Positions 35,988-50,345 of a stretch of 64,000 nt of DNA are shown one piece after another; within the stretch, counting starts at the first letter, position 1; each line of letters begins with the position of its first letter. The notes beneath the pieces are model-generated. The model saw only the letters and a program-made list of their open reading frames with translations, was not told the origin of the DNA and ran no database searches. The DNA lies in the NCBI RefSeq assembly GCF_000732615.1, contig NZ_JPGL01000017.1:62001-126000 (forward strand). The letters run 5' to 3'. A program made the translations under genes and the position numbers. The stretch is from Burkholderia paludis (lineage in GTDB: Bacteria > Pseudomonadota > Gammaproteobacteria > Burkholderiales > Burkholderiaceae).

Positions 35988-36092
35988 CCCGGGGGAGCGC
36001 CGGGGCCCCGCCCGGCGCGTGTGCCCCGTATCATGCGGCCGGGCGGCGCAACGCCGGGCCCGGCGCGGCATGCCGACCGTTCGAGAGGCCTC

Positions 36093-36818
36093 ATGACACC
36101 GACCGCCAAGCTTGCGCTGCTGACGTTACCGCCCGTGCTGGCGGCCTGTTTCGGCGCCCTCGCGGCCGCGTGGCGCGCGCCCGGCCCGAACACGTCGAGC
36201 GTCATCCAGCACTTCACCGGCGGCATCGTGTTCGCGGCCGCGGCGCTCGAATTGCTGCCGCAGGACCGCGCGCATGCGCTGTTTCCGGTCGTCGTCGGCT
36301 TCGTGCTCGGCATCGCGCTGATGCTCGCGATCCGCGCGCTGTCGAGCGCGATCGAAACGCGCTTCGAAGCCGCGCGGCTGCCCGTGAGCCTGATCGTCGT
36401 CACCGCGATCGACCTCGTGGTCGACGGCCTCGTGCTCGGCATCGCATTTTCCGCGAGCGACGAAAGCGGCATCATCCTCACCGTCGCGCTGACGCTCGAA
36501 GTGCTGTTCCTCGCGCTGTCGGTCAGCGCCGCGCTCGCGGCGGCCGGCATCGGCCGCGTGCTGTCGATCGTCGTGCCGGTCGGGCTCGCGGCGCTGCTGG
36601 GCATCGCGGCCGTTGCCGGCAACGCGGCGTTTGCCGGCCTGCCAGCCAATCTTTACGCCGCGCTGCTCGGGCTCGGCACCGTCGCGCTGCTGTACCTCGT
36701 GACCGAGGAACTGCTGGTCGAAGCGCACGAGGTACCCGAAACGCCGTTCGCGACGGCCGCGTTCTTCATCGGCTTCATCGTGTTCTTCCTGATCGAAGGA
36801 TCGGTGAAGGCCGGATAG
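36093..36818 (+). CDS. ZIP-family metal transporter
   Basis: The 241-residue membrane protein has seven to eight helices. The hallmarks fit the ZIP family: IQHFTGGIVFAAAALELLP in an early helix, the central VVTAIDLVVDGLVLGIAFS that supplies metal-site residues, and EELLVEAHE near the end. It probably moves zinc or another divalent metal across the inner membrane. A MerR-type promoter precedes it. That suggests metal-induced expression, which is unusual for an importer and could mean export or a detox role. Confidence 0.85.
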   Translation: MTPTAKLALLTLPPVLAACFGALAAAWRAPGPNTSSVIQHFTGGIVFAAAALELLPQDRAHALFPVVVGFVLGIALMLAIRALSSAIETRFEAARLPVSLIVVTAIDLVVDGLVLGIAFSASDESGIILTVALTLEVLFLALSVSAALAAAGIGRVLSIVVPVGLAALLGIAAVAGNAAFAGLPANLYAALLGLGTVALLYLVTEELLVEAHEVPETPFATAAFFIGFIVFFLIEGSVKAG

Positions 36819-36840
36819 GCCGCGCGCGGCGACGCATCGG

Positions 36841-37344
36841 CTACCACGTCGTTGCGCCCGCCGGATACGTGTCGACGATGCGCGCGCCGTTGACGGGCGT
36901 CACGCCCGCGTCGCGCAGCGCGGCCCACAGGTCGATCGCATGCTCGCGCGACTTGCGGCTGCCGTCGTCGGTCAGCACGTTCAGCGCGATCACCTCGTCG
37001 CGCATCGTCAGTTGCAGTTGCTCCTTCAGCTTGCGCGACTGATGCGACGCGGTACGGACGTCGCCGAGCGGAATCCGCTGCGACGAAGCGCCTGACCCGC
37101 CGCCCGCCTCGGCCGGCACGAACGTCAGCCGGCCGTCGTCGACCGCGCATTGCCCGCGCGTGAACGTCGCAGTCCACTGGCCGGCCGGCACGGTCGCGAG
37201 CTCGCAGCGCATCCGCTCGTTCGCGCGGCGCCCCCCGTCGTGCACCGGCGCATGCGACAGCGCCCGTTCGGGCCAGCCGGCCGCCAGCGCGGCCGTCGAC
37301 AGCAGGCACGCGGCCAGCACGATTCCTTTCGCCACCTTGCGCAT
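36841..37344 (-). CDS. Secreted protein of unknown function
   Basis: The 167-residue protein has a clear signal peptide (about residues 1-22, ending LAAG). The mature part has two cysteines (in MRCELATV and GQCAVDDG) that could form a disulfide, and ends with ARIVDTYPAGATTW. I do not recognise a family. An AAGGAG ribosome-binding site supports the start. It may be co-transcribed with the DUF4148 gene upstream of it at 37411-37686; both encode exported proteins. Confidence 0.78.
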   Translation of the reverse strand: MRKVAKGIVLAACLLSTAALAAGWPERALSHAPVHDGGRRANERMRCELATVPAGQWTATFTRGQCAVDDGRLTFVPAEAGGGSGASSQRIPLGDVRTASHQSRKLKEQLQLTMRDEVIALNVLTDDGSRKSREHAIDLWAALRDAGVTPVNGARIVDTYPAGATTW

Positions 37345-37410
37345 GACACGCTCCTTTCCACGGATGAACGCGGCCGCCGCGCATCGTGCCGGCCGGCCGC
37401 GAATGAACGG

Positions 37411-37686
37411 TCAACGAGCCGCGAAGCGGTTGTCGTGCGCGTCGACCACCGGCGCCCGCTCGCCGCGATGCACCGTCGCGCGGTGGATGTCCTGATTGCG
37501 CGCGACGGTGGCCGGACTCGCCGGATAGTCGTGATTGGGGCTCGGGATCACGCCGTCGTGCCGTGCGCGCACCAGTTCCTGACGCACCTCCTGGCGCGTT
37601 TTCGGCTGCGCGGCCAGCGCCTGCGAGACGGCCGCAATCGACAGGGCGGCCAGGGATGCGGCGATCATCGGTCGCGATAGATTCAT
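37411..37686 (-). CDS. DUF4148 secreted protein
   Basis: The 91-residue protein has a signal peptide (about 1-25, cut after ALAA) followed by a DUF4148 core: TRQEVRQELVRARHDGVIPSPNHDYPASPATVARNQDIH. These small periplasmic proteins are numerous in Burkholderia and have no known function. An AAGGAG ribosome-binding site lies ahead of the ATG. Motif site 37765-37780 of the putative metal regulon is about 80 bases upstream. A second member is at 39907. Confidence 0.87.
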   Translation of the reverse strand: MNLSRPMIAASLAALSIAAVSQALAAQPKTRQEVRQELVRARHDGVIPSPNHDYPASPATVARNQDIHRATVHRGERAPVVDAHDNRFAAR

Positions 37687-37764
37687 GTTGTTCGCTCCTT
37701 GCTGGAAATCCGTGACAGGAGCCTTCACTTTGATCCGTCGGCGGTGCGGCATCGTGATCGCGCC

Positions 37765-37780
37765 ATGACGGTTTCGTCAC
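37765..37780. promoter_or_regulatory. Copy of the shared 16-bp motif (DUF4148 gene 1)
   Basis: ATGACGGTTTCGTCAC, one of five copies before genes of the 37-49 kb region; consensus ATGACRTTTYCSTCAT. It lies 79 bases upstream of the start at 37686. Confidence 0.55.
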
Positions 37781-37849
37781 CGACTCCGAACCGCTTGTGT
37801 CGCACTGCTAATCAGATTCGTCGCGCGATGCATCCTCCATGACGCGGTG

Positions 37850-37865
37850 ATGACATTTTCCTCAT
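37850..37865. promoter_or_regulatory. Copy of the shared 16-bp motif (porin gene)
   Basis: ATGACATTTTCCTCAT, 139 bases upstream of the porin start at 38004. It matches the motif before czcC at 48752. Confidence 0.55.
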
Positions 37866-38003
37866 TTGTCCCTCACCTTCACGATCCGAACGCTTCCCAG
37901 AATCGCCAGCGCGATCGCGACATTTCCAGTCCGCCCCGCATGACGCGCGGCGCCGGCGTCGACCGATGCACGAAACGCTCATCTTGATCTCCAGGGACAC
38001 ACC

Positions 38004-39164
38004 ATGAAAACTCCAGTTCGGCTTGCCATGATGTCGGGTGCGCTGCTCGCGGCCGCCCAGGCTGCGCATGCAGCGGAAGTCTCCCTCTACGGCCTGTTCG
38101 ATACGTCGCTGACGTACGTGTGGAACGCCGGCGCGGACGGCGGGAACCTCGTCGGCCTCGGCAACGGCAACCTGCTCGGCAACCGCTTCGGGGTGACGGG
38201 CTCGGAGGATCTCGGCGGCGGGCTGAAGGCGATCTTCACGCTCGAAAACGGCTTCAATCCGAACACCGGCGCGCTCGGCCAGGGCAACCGGATGTTCGGC
38301 CGGCAGGCCTTCGTCGGCCTCGACAGCACGCGCTGGGGCACCCTGACGTTCGGCCGCCAGTACGACCCGCTCGCGGATCTCGTCTGGCCGGTGACGGGCG
38401 ACTTCTACTTCGGCAGCGTCTACGCGACACCCGGCGACGTCGACAATTACGACACGTCGTCGCGCACCGACAACGCGGTGAAATACACGTCGCCCGCGAT
38501 CGGCGGCTTCCGGTTCGTCGGCATGGTTGCGCTCGGCGGCGTGGCCGGCAAGAGCGGCGCCGGGCAAACCTGGTCGGCCGGCCTGTCGTACGGCAACGGC
38601 CCGCTCGACATGGCGGGCGGCTACTACCATGCGGCCAATCACGCGACGCTCGCGAACGGCATCCGCACCGGCTGGAGCGGCACCTCCGACGGCACGTTCG
38701 ACGGCTCGCTGGTCAACGGCGGCTATCTCTCCGCGAAATCGATCGGCATCGCTCGCGGTGCATTGCGCTACAGCTTCGCGCCGTTCGCGGTCGGCGTCGA
38801 CTACAGCAACGCGCTGTACAAGGCCGACGCGATGTCCGCGTTTCGCGGCACGCAGAAATACGACACGGTGCGCGGCTTCTTCAACTATCAGGCCAGCCCC
38901 CGCCTGCTCGTCGGCGCCGGCTACAGCTACACGCGCGCCAGCGGCGACACGGGCGCGGCCTACCATCAGGTGTCCGCCGGCGCCGACTACGTGCTGTCGA
39001 AGCGCACCGATCTCTATGCGGTCGGCGCATGGCAGCGCGCGAACGGCGAACAGCGCACGCCCGACGGCGGCACGCAGGCCGCGCAGGCGTCGATCGGCTC
39101 GTACGGCTATGGCGGCACGCGCACGCAGGGCATCGTCAATCTCGGGTTGCGCCACCGGTTCTGA
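38004..39164 (+). CDS. Gram-negative porin
   Basis: The complete 386-residue trimeric porin has a signal peptide (residues 1-23, cut after AHA). The first barrel strand is EVSLYGLFDTSLTYV, the periplasmic-turn signature GNRFGVTGSEDLGGGLKA follows, and GRQAFVGLDSTRWGTLTFGRQYDP leads to the terminal GLRHRF. It gives passive entry of small solutes. A motif copy at 37850 suggests control by the two-component system encoded at 40286-42390. A T-tailed terminator follows at 39316. Confidence 0.95.
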   Translation: MKTPVRLAMMSGALLAAAQAAHAAEVSLYGLFDTSLTYVWNAGADGGNLVGLGNGNLLGNRFGVTGSEDLGGGLKAIFTLENGFNPNTGALGQGNRMFGRQAFVGLDSTRWGTLTFGRQYDPLADLVWPVTGDFYFGSVYATPGDVDNYDTSSRTDNAVKYTSPAIGGFRFVGMVALGGVAGKSGAGQTWSAGLSYGNGPLDMAGGYYHAANHATLANGIRTGWSGTSDGTFDGSLVNGGYLSAKSIGIARGALRYSFAPFAVGVDYSNALYKADAMSAFRGTQKYDTVRGFFNYQASPRLLVGAGYSYTRASGDTGAAYHQVSAGADYVLSKRTDLYAVGAWQRANGEQRTPDGGTQAAQASIGSYGYGGTRTQGIVNLGLRHRF

Positions 39165-39315
39165 TCGCACCGGCCGACCGGGCGCGCGGGTGACGGAAAT
39201 CTCATGTCCCGATCAGGTTCGCGACGCGTCGCGCCGCTACGATCGGAACCGTCACGGGCAACGCCCGTTGCCGACCACGCAAGCGGGCCGCTGCCGCACG
39301 GCACGATCCGCATTG

Positions 39316-39350
39316 GGCCCGGACACGTCGCGTGCCGGGCCGTTTTTTTT
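39316..39350 (+). terminator. Rho-independent terminator of the porin gene
   Basis: GGCCCGGACACG-TCG-CGTGCCGGGCC makes an 11-bp stem with one bulged A, followed by G and eight T residues, 152 bases after the porin stop. Confidence 0.85.
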
Positions 39351-39369
39351 GCGGCGGCAGGCCCGACGA

Positions 39370-39609
39370 TCAGGGTGCGAGGTTGCGCTTCGGGAACAGG
39401 CAATTGTGCGTTTTCACGTACAGGTTCGGGTTGCCGCAGCGATGCCCGGCGTAATCGATCTGTTCGCCGGGCATGAGGTCGGCCGGCGGCGGCTTGCGCG
39501 CGGCAACCGGCGCGGTCGGAGCGGTGCCGGAACGTGTCGATGCGCAGCCCGCGAACAGCGGAACGATCAGGACTGCGATCAAGTCGAGGCGAAGGGCGGG
39601 ACGATGCAC
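39370..39609 (-). CDS. Small predicted lipoprotein
   Basis: A protein of about 79 residues has a short basic N-terminus, a hydrophobic stretch and a lipobox (LFAGC). A Pro/Ala/Thr linker follows, then a small domain with two cysteines (HRCGNPNLYV, THNCLFP). I recognise no family. The start is uncertain: the GTG at 39609 gives a normal lipoprotein signal peptide but only a weak ribosome-binding site, and the frame is open further upstream. A copy of the shared 16-bp motif lies 141 bases upstream. Confidence 0.6.
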   Translation of the reverse strand: MHRPALRLDLIAVLIVPLFAGCASTRSGTAPTAPVAARKPPPADLMPGEQIDYAGHRCGNPNLYVKTHNCLFPKRNLAP

Positions 39610-39749
39610 TTTTCGGTCCGGAAGGAAAGTCTGAACGAGGCCGCCCGCGTTCCATGCTGCTGTCGCGAACGGCGCGAATGCCGCCGGCCCACTCGGCCAT
39701 CGGCAGACTTCATGTTCCGCCGCACGCGCATCGCGCCCATGACGCGAAC

Positions 39750-39765
39750 ATGACGATTCCGTCAT
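39750..39765. promoter_or_regulatory. Copy of the shared 16-bp motif (lipoprotein gene)
   Basis: ATGACGATTCCGTCAT, upstream of the minus-strand lipoprotein gene and close to the plus-strand DUF4148 gene. Confidence 0.5.
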
Positions 39766-39805
39766 GGCGATCGGGCGCCGACGGCGGCGCCCCGCGTCGC
39801 TCAAT

Positions 39806-39821
39806 CTGACGTATTTCTCAT
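39806..39821. promoter_or_regulatory. Copy of the shared 16-bp motif (DUF4148 gene 2)
   Basis: CTGACGTATTTCTCAT, the most divergent copy, 86 bases before the start at 39907. Confidence 0.45.
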
Positions 39822-39906
39822 CTGCGGATCACGATCACGCACGGCCGCTTTCGCATACTGGGTCCATGGATCGCCACCCGGCGGCCCTGATCTAGGAGAG
39901 CACTCG

Positions 39907-40203
39907 ATGAAAACCGCACAACTCGCCACTCTGTTCGTCACCGCCGCGCTGTCGCTCGGCATGGCCACCCCGGCCGCGTTCGCGCAAACGCAGACGCAAA
40001 CCCAAACGCAAGGCAAGACCCGCACGCAGGTCGTCAACGAACTGAAGCAGGCGCAGCACGACGGCGTCGTGCCGATCAGCAAGACGCAGTACCCGCCGAG
40101 CGGCGAGGTCGTCGCACGCAACAAGGAACTGCACGGGATCTCGGTGCATGGCGGCGAGAAGAAGCCGCAGACCGACAACCACGACAGCCTGGCGACGCGT
40201 TGA
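39907..40203 (+). CDS. DUF4148 secreted protein with Gln-Thr repeat
   Basis: The 98-residue secreted protein has a signal peptide (about 1-26, cut after AFA) and then a QT dipeptide repeat (QTQTQTQTQ). The DUF4148 core TRTQVVNELKQAQHDGVVPISKTQYPPSGEVVARNKELH follows. An AGGAGA ribosome-binding site supports the ATG. It is a paralogue of 37411-37686, and both carry the shared 16-bp motif upstream, so they are probably co-regulated with the czc system. Function unknown. Confidence 0.87.
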   Translation: MKTAQLATLFVTAALSLGMATPAAFAQTQTQTQTQGKTRTQVVNELKQAQHDGVVPISKTQYPPSGEVVARNKELHGISVHGGEKKPQTDNHDSLATR

Positions 40204-40285
40204 TGCTGCCCGCTCGCACGATCGCGGGCGACCTGCCGCGCGCCGCCGCCCCGCGGCGATTGCGCGGCCGGTCCCGCCCGCGCTG

Positions 40286-41710
40286 TCAGACGGGGGTGGC
40301 GGCCGGCCGCGCCGGCTCGGCCGGCAATCGCGGGAAGCGCAGCCAGAACGTCGTGCGCCGGCCCGGTTCGCTGTCGACGCCGCATTCGCCGCCGTGATTG
40401 TCCATGATCGACCGGACGATCGCGAGGCCGAGCCCCGTGCCGGACGCCGAATTGTGCCGTGACGGATCGACGCGATAGAAGCGCTCGAAGATCCGCCCGA
40501 CATGCTCCGCGGCGATGCCGGGCCCGGTATCCGACACGGCGATCGTCGTCGCGCCGCCCTGCTCCACGCAGTCGATCGTCACGACGCTGCCGCGCGGCGC
40601 GTAGGCAAGCGCGTTCGACAGCAGGTTGCTCAGTGCACGCTGGTACAGCGTCAGGTCCGCATCGACCCACGCATGGCCGTCCACCTTCACCGTCACGCCC
40701 GCATCCTCCGCGAGCGGCTCGTAATAGCCCGCGACGCGCCCCGCCTCCGCCGCCGCATCCAGGCGCCGCAAGCCGATCGACGCGCCGGCCTGTTCCGAAC
40801 GCGCGAGAAACAGCATGTCCTCGATCATGCGCGACAGCCGCTGGTACTCGTCGATGCTCGACTCGATCACGTTCCGGTATTCGTCCGCGCTGCGCGGCTG
40901 CGACAGCACGACCTGCGCGGCTGCCTGCAGGTTCGTCAGCGGCGTGCGCATGTCGTGCGCGAGATTCGACGAGAACTGGCTCAGCCGCGTGAACGATTCG
41001 TTCAGCCGCTCGAGCATCCCGTTGAACGCGTGTTCCAGCTCCTTCAGTTCGCCGGACGTATCGAGCGCCGGCAGCGGATGCGCAAGCCGGCTCGTCGACA
41101 TCTGCTCGGCGCGCGCCGCGAACCGCCGCAGCGGGCTCAGTCCGAGCGCCGCGATGCCGTATGCGAACGCGGCCGCCAGCACCACGCCGAACACCTCGAT
41201 CACGACGATCGTGTACGCATGCGTGCGCAGCAGCTGCACGTCGGCGCTGCCGTCGTACTGCACCGCGACGCGCACCGCACCCGCCCCCGCGCCGGCAAGC
41301 GGCACGGTCGTCACCAGATAGCGGTGCGGCGCGCCGGGCGGCGCGACGCCGACCGGCACGCGCCCGGCATCCAGCGACAGCAGCGGCGCGTACGGGCGGA
41401 AACCGGGCGTGCCGACGAGGCGCGTGCCCGCCGCGTCGAAGATCGCGAGATCCATGTTCGGATGGCCGTGCAACTGGTCGATCCAGAGGTCGCGGTTGCG
41501 CGCGACGTCGGCCGTCGTGCGCGCTTCGGCCAGGTGCGCGCCCAACGCGGCGGACGTGCCGGCCATCTGCTCGGCCGCCGTCGTCGCGACGCGATTGCCC
41601 AGCGCCTCGTAGAGCGCGACGCCGCTCGACGCGAGTATCGCCGACGTCGACAGGATGATCAGCGCGGTCAGGCGTCCGCGCAGCGTGCGCGGCAGCAGGC
41701 GCGCGATCAT
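40286..41710 (-). CDS. Heavy-metal-type sensor histidine kinase
   Basis: The 474-residue membrane sensor kinase has helix 1 at about 13-33, a periplasmic sensor of about 125 residues and helix 2 at about 166-190. A HAMP-like linker follows, then the phosphoacceptor His252 in [15 protein letters not shown] and an ATPase domain with N, G1 and G2 boxes ([25 protein letters not shown]). Location in a czc operon and the architecture fit IrlS/CzcS/CusS-type metal sensors. Its ATG overlaps the stop of the response regulator gene (ATGA), so the two are translationally coupled. Confidence 0.92.
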   Translation of the reverse strand: MIARLLPRTLRGRLTALIILSTSAILASSGVALYEALGNRVATTAAEQMAGTSAALGAHLAEARTTADVARNRDLWIDQLHGHPNMDLAIFDAAGTRLVGTPGFRPYAPLLSLDAGRVPVGVAPPGAPHRYLVTTVPLAGAGAGAVRVAVQYDGSADVQLLRTHAYTIVVIEVFGVVLAAAFAYGIAALGLSPLRRFAARAEQMSTSRLAHPLPALDTSGELKELEHAFNGMLERLNESFTRLSQFSSNLAHDMRTPLTNLQAAAQVVLSQPRSADEYRNVIESSIDEYQRLSRMIEDMLFLARSEQAGASIGLRRLDAAAEAGRVAGYYEPLAEDAGVTVKVDGHAWVDADLTLYQRALSNLLSNALAYAPRGSVVTIDCVEQGGATTIAVSDTGPGIAAEHVGRIFERFYRVDPSRHNSASGTGLGLAIVRSIMDNHGGECGVDSEPGRRTTFWLRFPRLPAEPARPAATPV

Positions 41711-42389
41711 GCCGCGGCGGCGCCGCGCGCCTCGAGCACGTAGCCCATCCCGCGCACGGTGTGGATCAGCTTCGGGTCGTACGCGTCGTCGATCTTCGAG
41801 CGCAGGCGCCGGATCGCCGAATCGACGACGTTCGTGTCGCTGTTGAAATTCATGTCCCATACCTGCGACGCGATCGTCGCGCGCGGCAGGATCTCGCCTT
41901 CGCGGCGCATCAGCAGCCACAGCAGCGCGAACTCCTTCGCGGTGAGCAGGATCGTGTCGCCCTGCCGCGTGGCCTTGCGGCGCGTCAGGTCGAGTTCGAG
42001 ATCGGCCACGCGCAGCGTGTTCGCGTCGCGCGGCTGGCCGCGCCGCAGGATCGACTTGATGCGCGCGGTCAGCTCGACGAAATCGAACGGCTTGGCGAGA
42101 TAATCGTCGGCACCGAGCTCGAGCCCCTTCACGCGATCGCCGACGTCGTCGCGCGCGGTCAGGAACAGCACCGGCGTCGACTTGCTGCGCCGCAGGTTCT
42201 GCAGCAGCGTCCAGCCGTCCTGCCCCGGCAGCATCACGTCGAGCACGAGCAGGTCGTACTCCTCGGTCTCGGCCTGGTGCTGGCCCGTGACGCCGTCCTC
42301 GACCCAGTCGACGACATAGCCGGCCTCGGTCAGGCCCTTGCGCAGATACGCGCCCGTCTTCGGTTCATCCTCGACAATCAGAATTCGCA

Positions 42390-42390
<1 letters not shown>
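41707..42390 (-). CDS. OmpR-family response regulator of the czc operon
   Basis: The 227-residue regulator has a receiver domain (phospho-Asp51 in [14 protein letters not shown], Lys100 in DDYLAKPF) and an OmpR-type winged helix in the C-terminal 100 residues ([26 protein letters not shown] region). It resembles IrlR/CopR/CzcR metal-responsive regulators. It begins in the stop of czcA (TGATG) and overlaps the kinase gene, so pump and sensor are made together, giving positive feedback. The 16-bp motif repeated between 37.7 and 48.8 kb is the likely binding site. Confidence 0.93.
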
Positions 42391-47335
<4,945 letters not shown>

Positions 47336-47369
47336 GATGATCCTTCAGGTAATGGAGGCGCCTGTTGCG

Positions 47370-48683
47370 CTATTGCACGAGCGATGCGAGCGGCGTACCG
47401 ACGAGCCGGCCGATGTCGGCACGCGCCGTGTGGGCATCGGCGAGCGCGCGCACGTATTGCGACTGGCCCTGGAACAGCGTGCGCTGCGCGTCGAGCACGT
47501 CGAGGAAGCTGAACTTCCCGAGTTCGTAGCCGCGCGACATCGCATCGAGCGCGAGGCGCGCGCCGGGCAGGATGTCGGTCTTCAGGCGCCGCGCCTCCTG
47601 CGCGGCCGCCTCGAAATTCGCATACGCCTGCGTCAGTTCGAGCCGCAGCCGCGCGCGTTCGCGATCGAGATTCGCGTTCGCGCGCTCGGCCTTGTGCGTC
47701 GCTTCGAGCAGCGCGCCCTTGTTCGTGTTGAACAGCGGAATCGGGATCGACACGCCGACCACCGCCTGGTTGTCCGGCACGCCGCCCGTGGTCACGCGTT
47801 TTGCCCCCGCGCTGATCGTCATGTCCGGAATGCGCCGCGCGCGTTCGAGCGACACGGTCGCGTTCGCGCGCAGCATCTCGGCGCGTGCGATGCGCGTGAG
47901 CGGCGCGTCGTCGAGCTGCGCGGTCAGCGCGGACAACGGTTCGACCGGCGGCACGACTTCGAGATCTCCAGTCGCATCGCGCCGGTCGGCGCGCGCGCCG
48001 CCCATCACCGCGTTCAGTTTCTCGCGGGCGACGTCGACGCGGCCGCGCGCCGTCGCGACTTCGATCTGCACGGCCGCCGCGGCCACCTGCGCCTTGGTCG
48101 CCTCGACCGGCGACACCTTGCCGGCCTGCGCGCGCCGCCCGGCGAGATCCGCCGAGCGCGCGGCGATCGCCGCCGATTCCTCGGTCACCTGGAGTTGCCG
48201 CTGCGCGGCGAGCAGGCCGTAGAACGCGGCGATCACGTCGGCGCGCACGGCCGCGCCCTGCTCATCGAGCGATGCATCGGCGGATTGCCGTCCGTACGAC
48301 GCGACGTCGAGCCGCGCGCCGCGCTTGCCGCCCAGCTCGATCGTCTGGTTGAGCAGCACTGTCGACGTGCGCTCCGCGCGACGAAAGCCTTCCTGCAGGA
48401 ACGACACTTCGGGATTGGGGCGCGCGCCGGCCTGCATCAGCGCGCCGGCCGACGCATCGACGTCGGCGCGCGCGCCACGCAGCGCCGGATTGTTCCGGGC
48501 CGCGACCGAGAGCGCATCGGAAAGCGTCAACGAGGTGGAAGAGAGCGCGTCGGGTGGCGGTGCGCCGATCGGCCCGGTGCTGCCGGAGGCAGCAGGAGCC
48601 GGCCCCGGCGACAGCGACGGCTGCGCATGAGCCGTCGCGGCCATCGCGAAGACGACGGCCACGGCGAGGTTGAGCTTGAGCAT
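47370..48683 (-). CDS. czcC: CzcC-type outer-membrane channel
   Basis: The 437-residue TolC-family outer-membrane factor has a signal peptide (residues 1-20, cut after AHA), then two repeated helical domains with typical coiled-coil segments (NNPALRGARADVDASAGAL, VSIPIPLFNTNKGAL). It completes the tripartite CzcCBA pump that expels metal cations across both membranes. It is the first gene of the operon; a perfect inverted repeat and a copy of the shared motif lie 64-89 bases upstream. Confidence 0.92.
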   Translation of the reverse strand: MLKLNLAVAVVFAMAATAHAQPSLSPGPAPAASGSTGPIGAPPPDALSSTSLTLSDALSVAARNNPALRGARADVDASAGALMQAGARPNPEVSFLQEGFRRAERTSTVLLNQTIELGGKRGARLDVASYGRQSADASLDEQGAAVRADVIAAFYGLLAAQRQLQVTEESAAIAARSADLAGRRAQAGKVSPVEATKAQVAAAAVQIEVATARGRVDVAREKLNAVMGGARADRRDATGDLEVVPPVEPLSALTAQLDDAPLTRIARAEMLRANATVSLERARRIPDMTISAGAKRVTTGGVPDNQAVVGVSIPIPLFNTNKGALLEATHKAERANANLDRERARLRLELTQAYANFEAAAQEARRLKTDILPGARLALDAMSRGYELGKFSFLDVLDAQRTLFQGQSQYVRALADAHTARADIGRLVGTPLASLVQ

Positions 48684-48746
48684 GTTCGGTTCTGCGGTAA
48701 CGGTTCGCGACCGATGCTACGGTCCGGCCGCAGTGTGAACATGAGG

Positions 48747-48772
48747 CGAAGATGATATTTCCGTCATCTTCG
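48747..48772. promoter_or_regulatory. czc operon operator
   Basis: CGAAGATGA, an 8-nt spacer and TCATCTTCG form a perfect 9-bp inverted repeat. Inside it, ATGATATTTCCGTCAT (48752-48767) is the best-centred copy of the 16-bp motif also found before the porin, DUF4148 and lipoprotein genes. It is probably the site of the operon's own response regulator. Confidence 0.65.
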
Positions 48773-49162
48773 GCATGTTGTACTCGCCGGACCAGCGTCC
48801 ATATCTGCCCAGATGACCATCTGTACGCGTCGTCCGAGCATTCGCGTGCGCCCCAACGAAGCCGTCAAAGTTCGCCAGAACGATCGCTTAACTTTCGATC
48901 ATTCAATTCGGCAACGTAAAAATCATAGAAAGTCGCTTTGCATTCCAAAATTTCGAACTAGTTCTATGGACACGCCCACTTTAAAAGACGATTGTTCGAT
49001 GTTCCGAAAACACAAACTTAACCATTCCGTTCCATGACTATTGAAGCGTAACGGATACCGCACATATCCTCATCTGCAACACTGACAGCGCCGGGAAAAC
49101 ACGCATCTTCGTTACTGATGCAACAAAACTCTTGAAAATCGACACGACGGGACCTTGAAGCC
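48773..49162. other. Left part of the AT-rich islet
   Basis: From about 48860 the GC content drops sharply. No convincing gene was found; a 74-codon frame from 48813 has no recognisable protein features. The region presumably holds the promoter of the metallopeptidase gene and remnants of acquired DNA. Confidence 0.5.
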
Positions 49163-49879
49163 ATGAATAATTTTTCCGACAACAATCGATACAATTTTGA
49201 TGCCGACGAAGACAAAGATTGGTTTCTCGTTCACTCTGGAGCAGTCACCAACACAAATCCGGGCTCAACGGTTGACGTTTACATCAACACAACGCCAATT
49301 TGCCCCAACATGACCAATAAAGAATTCAGAATCATGGTAGCGCGGCTACTTAAATGGTCCATCATTCTTGTCGAACGACGGATTGCCGACCTGAATCGGC
49401 ATGACAAGACCGTCAAGAATAGAATGACTTATTGGTTCAATCGATGCGACGAGAATACACGGCGATATCTTATCAACGGCTTCTCACGACATCTCTCCGT
49501 ACTGAAGACGCTAACACCACACAACTTCGTCCGAACCGATCCGAACCTCGACCGAATGTTAGACTGCGTCCCGAATATGAGTGACATCGATAACGAGGCC
49601 GCTCACGTTTGCGGACCTAATACAGAGCGGAAACTTATAAGTATCGCCATGAAATTCTGCACTGGCTTGCGCGACCAGAATATGTTCGGAGATTCCCGGC
49701 TGTCAACGCTCATTCACGAAGTAACACATTTCATTGACACCTTCGGCAGTGGCGACCCTCGTTACGGAATTGACCCCACAGCAGCCGCATGGGCAAGGGC
49801 CAATCCTGACCTGGCATTGAGAAATGCGGATACACTCACCGGATTCGTGATCTACGGCGAAAGCTTATTTGCAGATTAA
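49163..49879 (+). CDS. M35-type (Asp-zincin) metallopeptidase, putative effector
   Basis: This 238-residue predicted zinc protease has the Asp-zincin pattern: HEVTH (185-189) and the third ligand Asp198 in GSGDPRYG, then RNADTLTGFVIY (220-231), the counterpart of the conserved NADxxxxF segment. This fits the lysine-specific endopeptidase/deuterolysin M35 family. It has no signal peptide. Base composition is far more AT-rich than the neighbours, with AT-ending codons, which indicates recent transfer. Genes like this occur as toxins or secreted effectors; the next gene encodes a small exported protein that could be a periplasmic immunity partner. Both roles are inferred. Confidence 0.75.
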   Translation: MNNFSDNNRYNFDADEDKDWFLVHSGAVTNTNPGSTVDVYINTTPICPNMTNKEFRIMVARLLKWSIILVERRIADLNRHDKTVKNRMTYWFNRCDENTRRYLINGFSRHLSVLKTLTPHNFVRTDPNLDRMLDCVPNMSDIDNEAAHVCGPNTERKLISIAMKFCTGLRDQNMFGDSRLSTLIHEVTHFIDTFGSGDPRYGIDPTAAAWARANPDLALRNADTLTGFVIYGESLFAD

Positions 49880-49894
49880 GGAGCCTAAATCAAC

Positions 49895-50344
49895 ATGATG
49901 ATTCTTATCACAACACTCATCACCGCGATTTCAGGATTATTAATTTTTCCCACAGACGCCACTGCGGAATGCCAAGCATCACAAAATCTTCCATCACGAC
50001 AACTGTTCGTTCCATTTTCACCCAACAGTCACGAGATCACCGAATCCGAGAAAATACGAATTGAACGATGGGTGTCAGAAATCAATTCCAAGCACCCGAT
50101 TCAGAACTGGATCTACATAATTGGCAGCGCATCCAAAAATGAAACCACTCCTACCCAACTCGCGACAAAACGTGCTTCCGAAGTGACAAAGGCCATCATA
50201 GACGATGGTTTGATAAACGCACCATTTCAGATGAAAACGCAAATTTATCCGATCAGCAGCGCGGCTGAATCAACGTCCGCAACCCGTGAAGTCACCGTGC
50301 AGGTGAGTCCCGGCTGTCTCGACAACTGCTGTACTGACCATTGA
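49895..50344 (+). CDS. Secreted OmpA-like small protein
   Basis: The 149-residue exported protein has a signal peptide (about 1-24, cut before ECQASQ). The domain that follows resembles the peptidoglycan-binding OmpA C-terminal fold: LFVPFSPNSHEITESEKIRI at the start, then YIIGSASKNE, and TKRASEVTKAIIDDGL near its end. Four cysteines stand at the mature start and C-terminus. It begins 15 bases after the metallopeptidase stop, shares its low GC content and is probably co-transcribed. It could protect against, anchor or assist the protease. Confidence 0.65.
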   Translation: MMILITTLITAISGLLIFPTDATAECQASQNLPSRQLFVPFSPNSHEITESEKIRIERWVSEINSKHPIQNWIYIIGSASKNETTPTQLATKRASEVTKAIIDDGLINAPFQMKTQIYPISSAAESTSATREVTVQVSPGCLDNCCTDH

Positions 50345-50345
50345 C

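Noticed and set aside
48813..49037. Coding frame of 74 codons at the islet's left side
   Set aside because: No ribosome-binding site, no recognisable domain, and mixed composition across the islet border.
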